Assembly (NCBI GenBank): GCA_018369555.1
Contig: JAGZCC010000054.1
Coordinates: 1-16,298, forward strand
Origin: Thomasclavelia spiroformis
GTDB taxonomy: Bacteria; Bacillota_I; Bacilli_A; Erysipelotrichales; Coprobacillaceae
DNA length: 16,298 bases
Direction: 5' to 3'
In this document: positions 12,502-16,298 of the stretch, one piece after another
Numbering within the stretch: the stretch's first letter is position 1
How the letters are laid out: every line of letters begins with the position of its first letter
Notes under the pieces: generated by a model
What the model saw: only the letters and a program-made list of their open reading frames with translations
Databases searched by the model: none
What the model was told of the DNA's origin: nothing
Translations under genes and position numbers: made by a program

Positions 12502-14892
12502 TTATGCTCTTAACACTGCATCAAATTCTTTTGATACTGCTTCTAAAATCTTTTCCATTACTGCATTTACAGTATTTTCTTCTAAAGTTCCTTTTGGATC
12601 TTGGAAAAGTAAATTAATTGCTACAGATTTTTTATTAGCTCCAATATGTTCACCTTCATAAACATCAAATATCTTAGTTTCTTTGACTAATTGTTTACTT
12701 GCTTGAACAATTTTACGACATACATCATATGCAGCAATATCTTTATCCATTACTAAAGCAATATCTCTACTCACTGATGGATACATTGGAATATCAACAA
12801 ATTTAACTTTACTTGTTTTTAAGTTTAATAATAGCGTTAAATTCAGTTCTACAACATATACATCTTTTACATTATATTTCTTTTCCATTAACGGATGAAT
12901 ATTGCCAATCACACCTACTATTTCTTTTCCAATCATTATATATGCTGATCTACCAGGATGATAGTTAGTATCATCTTGATCTACTCTTACTAATTTATAA
13001 CGAGATTCTTCGATACCTAGATTTTTAAAGAGTGTTTCTACAAAACCTTTCATTAAATAGTAATCAACTCTATACGAAATCTGCTTAAATGGTAAGCTAT
13101 TATATTCACCACAACAAGCAATTGCTAAATTTTGCAATTCAGTATCTTTAGAATATGTTGTGGACAATTCAAAAATATTAACATCTTTAATATTATGTGA
13201 TTGATTATAGTTAATTACTTGTAATAATGAACTAATTATTGATTTTCTAGTTACACTTCTTTCTTCTCCTAATGGCATCGCTAATTTAATTGTTTCATTA
13301 GTATGAAAAATATTAAAATCATCTACTGATGTCGGTGAAGTTAAAGAATATGTTAATGTTTCATGTAAGCCTTGATCCTTAAGCAAATTACGAATCATAT
13401 GTTTTTTTGCTTGAACATCACTTCTTTTTCCAACTGTCATAGACATTTCAGGCAACGTTGATGGTATTTTATCATATCCGTAAATACGCGCTACTTCTTC
13501 AATTAAATCTGCTGCCATTGTAATATCATTACGATATGTTGGTATTTTAACATTAAAGTGTTCTCCATCTAATATAAATTCAAATTTTAATGAATTAAAT
13601 ATTTCTTCTATTTCTAAAGTAGTGATATTTGTTCCTAATAAACCATTTACTTTACTTGTTGAAACTTCTACATATCGTTCTTCAATGCTTAAATTAGTTG
13701 TTATGCTTTTGTAAATTTCTTTAGCGCCAGCTAGTTCCTCTAATAAATTTGCACATCTTTCCAAAATATTTAAAGAATTAGCAGTATTTAATGCTCCCTT
13801 AATATAATGTTGTGATGCATCAGTTAATAAATTCAAACGTCTTGCAGTTTCTCTTAAAGTTGCACCATCAAAAGTAGCAACTTCAATTACAATATTTACT
13901 GTATTTTCATCAATTTTTGTACTATTTGATCCCATAATACCTGCAACACAACCAATTCCATCATCAGTTGAAACAATAATATCATTAGGTTCAATTGCAT
14001 ATTCTTCACCATCTAATAAAATCTCTTTACAATCAAATCCTGTTTTAACTACAAACTCTTTTTTATTTAATTTATCATAATCATACATATGAATAGGTTG
14101 ACCAGTTTCTAACATAACAAAATTAGAAATATCTACAATATTATTAATTGGTTTGATTCCACTTGCAAGCAAAGCATTTTTTAACCATTCAGGGGACTCT
14201 TTTGTTGTAACACCTTTTACTAATTTAGCACCAAAAAAAGAACATAAATCAGTATCCACTTTGACACTTATTCCACTTCCATCTATTCCTTTTGTTTCAA
14301 TTTTTGGTAAATTTACATCACGTTTTAAAATTGCACCTACTTCATATGCAAATGAAGTTAATGCCATACAATCAGCTCGATTTGGTGTTAAACCTATCTC
14401 TAAAATTGTATCTTTAAGTCCCATATATTCCAAAGGATCTTCACCTACTGGTGCATTATCATCTAATACATGTATTCCGTCTTTATCTTCAGGTTTTAAC
14501 AATCTTTGATCTAATCCAAGTTCTGCAATTGAACAAATCATTCCACTAGATTCTATTCCTCTAATTTTGCTTTCTTTGATAATAAACCCATTACCTAAAT
14601 CACATCCTGGATTCGCAACAATTACCTTTTGATTAGCAGCAACATTTGGTGCTCCACAAACAATTTGTCTAATTTCTCCTGGTTTTACTTCTACTTTACA
14701 AATATTTAAATGATCACTATCAGGATGTGGAACACATTCTAATACATATCCAATTGTCATATTATTGCCATTTGTCAAATTATGCATTCCCTCTACTTCC
14801 AATCCAATTGAAGTAATTTTATCAGCAAGTTCCTTAGGATCTTGATCATCAACTTTTATATATCTATTTAATACTTTTAAACTAATATCCAT
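12502..14892 (-). CDS. pheT: Phenylalanine--tRNA ligase beta subunit
   Basis: Large subunit of the alpha2-beta2 enzyme that charges tRNA-Phe; it binds tRNA and edits mischarged tyrosine. The 796-residue length is normal. In order: N-terminal core, EMAP-II-like tRNA-binding domain (about 40-150, with H-P-x-S-D-H-L-x-I-C-K-V and Q-I-V-C-G-A-P-N-V), the B3/B4 editing domain (about 210-385, with N-N-I-V-D-I-S-N-F-V-M-x-E-T-G-Q-P-x-H), B5 (about 405-475), the catalytic-like core, and a C-terminal FDX-ACB anticodon-binding domain (about 700-796, with Y-P-S-V-S-R-D-I-A). An AAAGGAG ribosome site precedes the ATG, which lies four bases after the pheS stop, so the two are co-transcribed under the T-box. 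Confidence 0.97.
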   Translation of the reverse strand: MDISLKVLNRYIKVDDQDPKELADKITSIGLEVEGMHNLTNGNNMTIGYVLECVPHPDSDHLNICKVEVKPGEIRQIVCGAPNVAANQKVIVANPGCDLGNGFIIKESKIRGIESSGMICSIAELGLDQRLLKPEDKDGIHVLDDNAPVGEDPLEYMGLKDTILEIGLTPNRADCMALTSFAYEVGAILKRDVNLPKIETKGIDGSGISVKVDTDLCSFFGAKLVKGVTTKESPEWLKNALLASGIKPINNIVDISNFVMLETGQPIHMYDYDKLNKKEFVVKTGFDCKEILLDGEEYAIEPNDIIVSTDDGIGCVAGIMGSNSTKIDENTVNIVIEVATFDGATLRETARRLNLLTDASQHYIKGALNTANSLNILERCANLLEELAGAKEIYKSITTNLSIEERYVEVSTSKVNGLLGTNITTLEIEEIFNSLKFEFILDGEHFNVKIPTYRNDITMAADLIEEVARIYGYDKIPSTLPEMSMTVGKRSDVQAKKHMIRNLLKDQGLHETLTYSLTSPTSVDDFNIFHTNETIKLAMPLGEERSVTRKSIISSLLQVINYNQSHNIKDVNIFELSTTYSKDTELQNLAIACCGEYNSLPFKQISYRVDYYLMKGFVETLFKNLGIEESRYKLVRVDQDDTNYHPGRSAYIMIGKEIVGVIGNIHPLMEKKYNVKDVYVVELNLTLLLNLKTSKVKFVDIPMYPSVSRDIALVMDKDIAAYDVCRKIVQASKQLVKETKIFDVYEGEHIGANKKSVAINLLFQDPKGTLEENTVNAVMEKILEAVSKEFDAVLRA

Positions 14893-14896
14893 TCTT

Positions 14897-15934
14897 CTAC
14901 TCCTTTCTTATAAACTGATTTAAAAATCTAATATCATCATTATAGAAATTACGGATATTATCAATACCATATTTAAGCATTGCAACACGTTCAATTCCAA
15001 TTCCAAAAGCAAACCCTTGGTATACTTTAGAATCAAAACCACACATCTCAAGTACTTTGGGATTTACCATTCCCGCACCTAAAATTTCAATCCATCCCGT
15101 ATGTTTACACATTGGGCAACCTTTACCACCACAATTATGACAAGAAATATCAACTTCAACAGAAGGTTCAGTAAATGGGAAATATGAAGGTCGTAAACGT
15201 ATTTCGCGTTTTTCACCAAAAAATTTACGAGCAAATACTTCCAATGTTCCTTTTAAATCAGCCATTGTAATGTTTTTATCAACAACTAGACCTTCACATT
15301 GCATAAACTGATGCGAGTGAGTAGCATCATCATCATCACGGCGATAAGTTTTACCAGGACATATTACTTTAATTGGCCCCTTTCCTTTAGCAGCTAATAA
15401 TGTATGTGCTTGAACAGGAGATGTATGTGTACGCATAAGTGTATTTTCATCAATATAAAATGTATCTTGCATATCACGTGCTGGATGTCCTTTTGGTAAA
15501 TTCATCAATTCGAAATTAAAATAATCACTTTCAACTTCAGGACCTTCAGCAATTTGATATCCCATTCCTAAAAATAGATCTTCTAACTCAGCAACAATCG
15601 TTGATAGAGGGTGTAATGATCCCTGATCTAATTTATAGCTAGGTAACGTAATATCAATTTTTTCTTTATTTATTTTATCTAAAATTGCCTGATTTTCCAA
15701 TAATTCCTTTTTCTCTTCGACAGCTTTGGATAATTCTTGTTTAACAAGATTTGAAATTTGTCCAAATGTCTTACGAGCTTCTGGATCCATGTTCTTCATT
15801 GATTTCATCGCTTCTTGAATAGGACCCTTTTTCCCTAAATATAGGACACGAATATCGTTTAATTCTTTTAAAGAAGAACAGTTAGCTAATTTATTCAATG
15901 CCTCTTCTTTGATTTTTAATAATTCATTTTCCAT
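14897..15934 (-). CDS. pheS: Phenylalanine--tRNA ligase alpha subunit
   Basis: Catalytic subunit of phenylalanyl-tRNA synthetase, 345 residues. The N-terminal coiled coil is about 1-85. Class II motifs are present: T-H-T-S-P-V-Q-A-H, motif 2 around Y-R-R-D-D-D-D-A-T-H-S-H-Q-F, and motif 3 G-F-A-F-G-I-G-I-E-R-V-A-M-L-K-Y-G. A Cys-x2-Cys-x4-Cys-x2-Cys group (C-H-N-C-G-G-K-G-C-P-M-C) before G-W-I-E-I-L-G looks like a small metal-binding knuckle, as I recall from some other Firmicute PheS proteins. The start is the ATG at 15932-15934 with AGGAGG (15941-15946) six bases upstream. The frame stays open for 20 more codons to 15994, but that extension is the T-box terminator and must not be annotated as protein. 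Confidence 0.97.
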   Translation of the reverse strand: MENELLKIKEEALNKLANCSSLKELNDIRVLYLGKKGPIQEAMKSMKNMDPEARKTFGQISNLVKQELSKAVEEKKELLENQAILDKINKEKIDITLPSYKLDQGSLHPLSTIVAELEDLFLGMGYQIAEGPEVESDYFNFELMNLPKGHPARDMQDTFYIDENTLMRTHTSPVQAHTLLAAKGKGPIKVICPGKTYRRDDDDATHSHQFMQCEGLVVDKNITMADLKGTLEVFARKFFGEKREIRLRPSYFPFTEPSVEVDISCHNCGGKGCPMCKHTGWIEILGAGMVNPKVLEMCGFDSKVYQGFAFGIGIERVAMLKYGIDNIRNFYNDDIRFLNQFIRKE

Positions 15935-15951
15935 TTTCTTCCTCCTAAAAT

Positions 15952-15979
15952 ATAAAAAATCGTTCCTATAGGAACGATT
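15952..15979 (-). terminator. T-box regulated terminator hairpin
   Basis: Nine perfect pairs (AATCGTTCC at 15971-15979 on the minus strand with GGAACGATT at 15958-15966) close a TATA loop and run into TTTTTT. It lies between the T-box sequence and the pheS ribosome site, so it controls read-through into pheST. Confidence 0.92.
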
Positions 15980-16166
15980 ATATCGCGGTACCATCCTAAT
16001 TTATGACAATATGTCATACACTTAATTAGCTGTAACGTAGCCTAAACGGCGATGATTAGTCGCACTCAAAGGTGAATTCAATAATTCTATTGTTAAAAGA
16101 CTTTCACCAAATGTCTTTCTCTCTAAAACAATTTTCTTATTTACTAGTCCTCATCAACGTATTACT
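15952..16166 (-). promoter_or_regulatory. T-box riboswitch leader of pheST (tRNA-Phe sensing)
   Basis: The T-box core AGGATGGTACCGCG is on the minus strand at 15984-15997, close to the family consensus AGGGTGGNACCGCG. Upstream are the stem I landmarks: AGAGAG and GGTGAAA segments, and a specifier region G-A-A-TTC-A in which TTC (16074-16076) is a Phe codon followed by the usual A. Uncharged tRNA-Phe would pair with the specifier and the T-box bulge, favour the antiterminator and allow pheST transcription; charged tRNA leads to termination. Mechanism is from the family; landmarks are read directly. Confidence 0.93.
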
Positions 16167-16171
16167 TGTCT

Positions 16172-16200
16172 ATTATAACGTGTTTATAAAAATTTGACAA
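16172..16200 (-). promoter_or_regulatory. Sigma-A promoter of pheST
   Basis: On the minus strand TTGTCA (16195-16200), a 17-base spacer and a perfect TATAAT (16172-16177). Transcription would begin near 16165, just before T-box stem I. Confidence 0.9.
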
Positions 16201-16262
16201 TAGTATTTATTTAATTATGCGATAATAAAGAACGATTAATTTTAAAATTAAATAAAAAAAAG

Positions 16263-16298
16263 AACCGGCAGCTTGCTATTTTCGCACCGCAGTACTAT
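16263..16298 (-). rRNA. rrf: 5S rRNA, 3' end only (partial)
   Basis: The minus-strand sequence contains the typical 5S 3' half: a loop E region with GATAGTA-like bases and CGAAAATAGCAAGCTGCCGG, the closing part of helix I, followed at once by a long T-run (16254-16260 as A on the plus strand) that can terminate transcription. The rest lies beyond the right edge, so an rRNA operon on the minus strand probably ends here. The exact 3' end is approximate. Confidence 0.8.

Noticed and set aside
12432..12617. 61-codon hydrophobic open frame on the plus strand
   Set aside because: Overlaps the end of pheT and its 3' region in antisense; hydrophobicity follows from T-rich sequence.
14153..14509. 118-codon open frame on the plus strand
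   Set aside because: Antisense to conserved pheT domains; a shadow frame.
1..16298. CRISPR array, tRNA genes, prophage or intact insertion sequence
   Set aside because: No regularly spaced repeats, no tRNA-like cloverleaf, no integrase, transposase or phage gene seen on either strand.

Overview
This is a low-GC Firmicutes chromosome segment using the standard bacterial code (TGA is a stop, for example at the end of the second ThrE gene). The mix of a sporulation gene (spoIVA), an HU gene directly after it, dnaD-nth synteny, a T-box before pheST and very AT-rich spacers fits a spore-forming gut Firmicute. My best guess is an Erysipelotrichia/Coprobacillaceae-type organism; that placement is an inference from gene style, not a search result.

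Layout from left to right. 1-1300: an HxlR-type regulator on the plus strand with its own promoter, a second promoter pointing left out of the window, palindromes between them, then an AT-rich stretch with a probable broken gene and copies of a dispersed repeat. 1301-3028 (minus): tseB/ypmB-like, dnaD and nth, a tight operon transcribed leftwards. 3138-3845 (minus): a YugP-type membrane zinc metallopeptidase with its own terminator and a palindrome at its promoter. 3906-4305: gene-poor. 4320-6132 (minus): spoIVA then the HU gene, the same order as in Bacillus, with a separate vegetative-type promoter for HU. 6271-7431 (plus): a class I aminotransferase of the LL-diaminopimelate aminotransferase type, converging on pyruvate kinase (7548-8978, minus) with a shared bidirectional terminator. 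8979-9430: a 450-base gene-free stretch with several strong inverted repeats. 9431-9886 (minus): an O6-alkylguanine DNA alkyltransferase. 9994-12336 (plus): a two-gene ThrE-type threonine/serine exporter translationally coupled to tmcAL (ylbM). 12502-15934 (minus): pheT and pheS, controlled by a T-box leader with a TTC (Phe) specifier and a clear sigma-A promoter. 16263-16298 (minus): the 3' end of a 5S rRNA, so an rRNA operon probably lies just to the right.

Functionally this is mainly core-genome material: replication and repair (DnaD, Nth, alkyltransferase, HU), tRNA charging and modification (PheST, TmcAL), central metabolism (Pyk), amino-acid metabolism and export (aminotransferase, ThrE pair), envelope and spore morphogenesis (TseB, SpoIVA) and membrane proteolysis (YugP). 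I found no defence system, CRISPR array, prophage or intact insertion sequence, and no convincing undescribed multi-gene system. The points most worth a second look are non-coding: a dispersed repeat that doubles as terminators after nth and pheT, a 40-base near-perfect palindrome upstream of pyk, a palindrome over the yugP promoter, and the HxlR gene facing a promoter that has no visible gene next to it.
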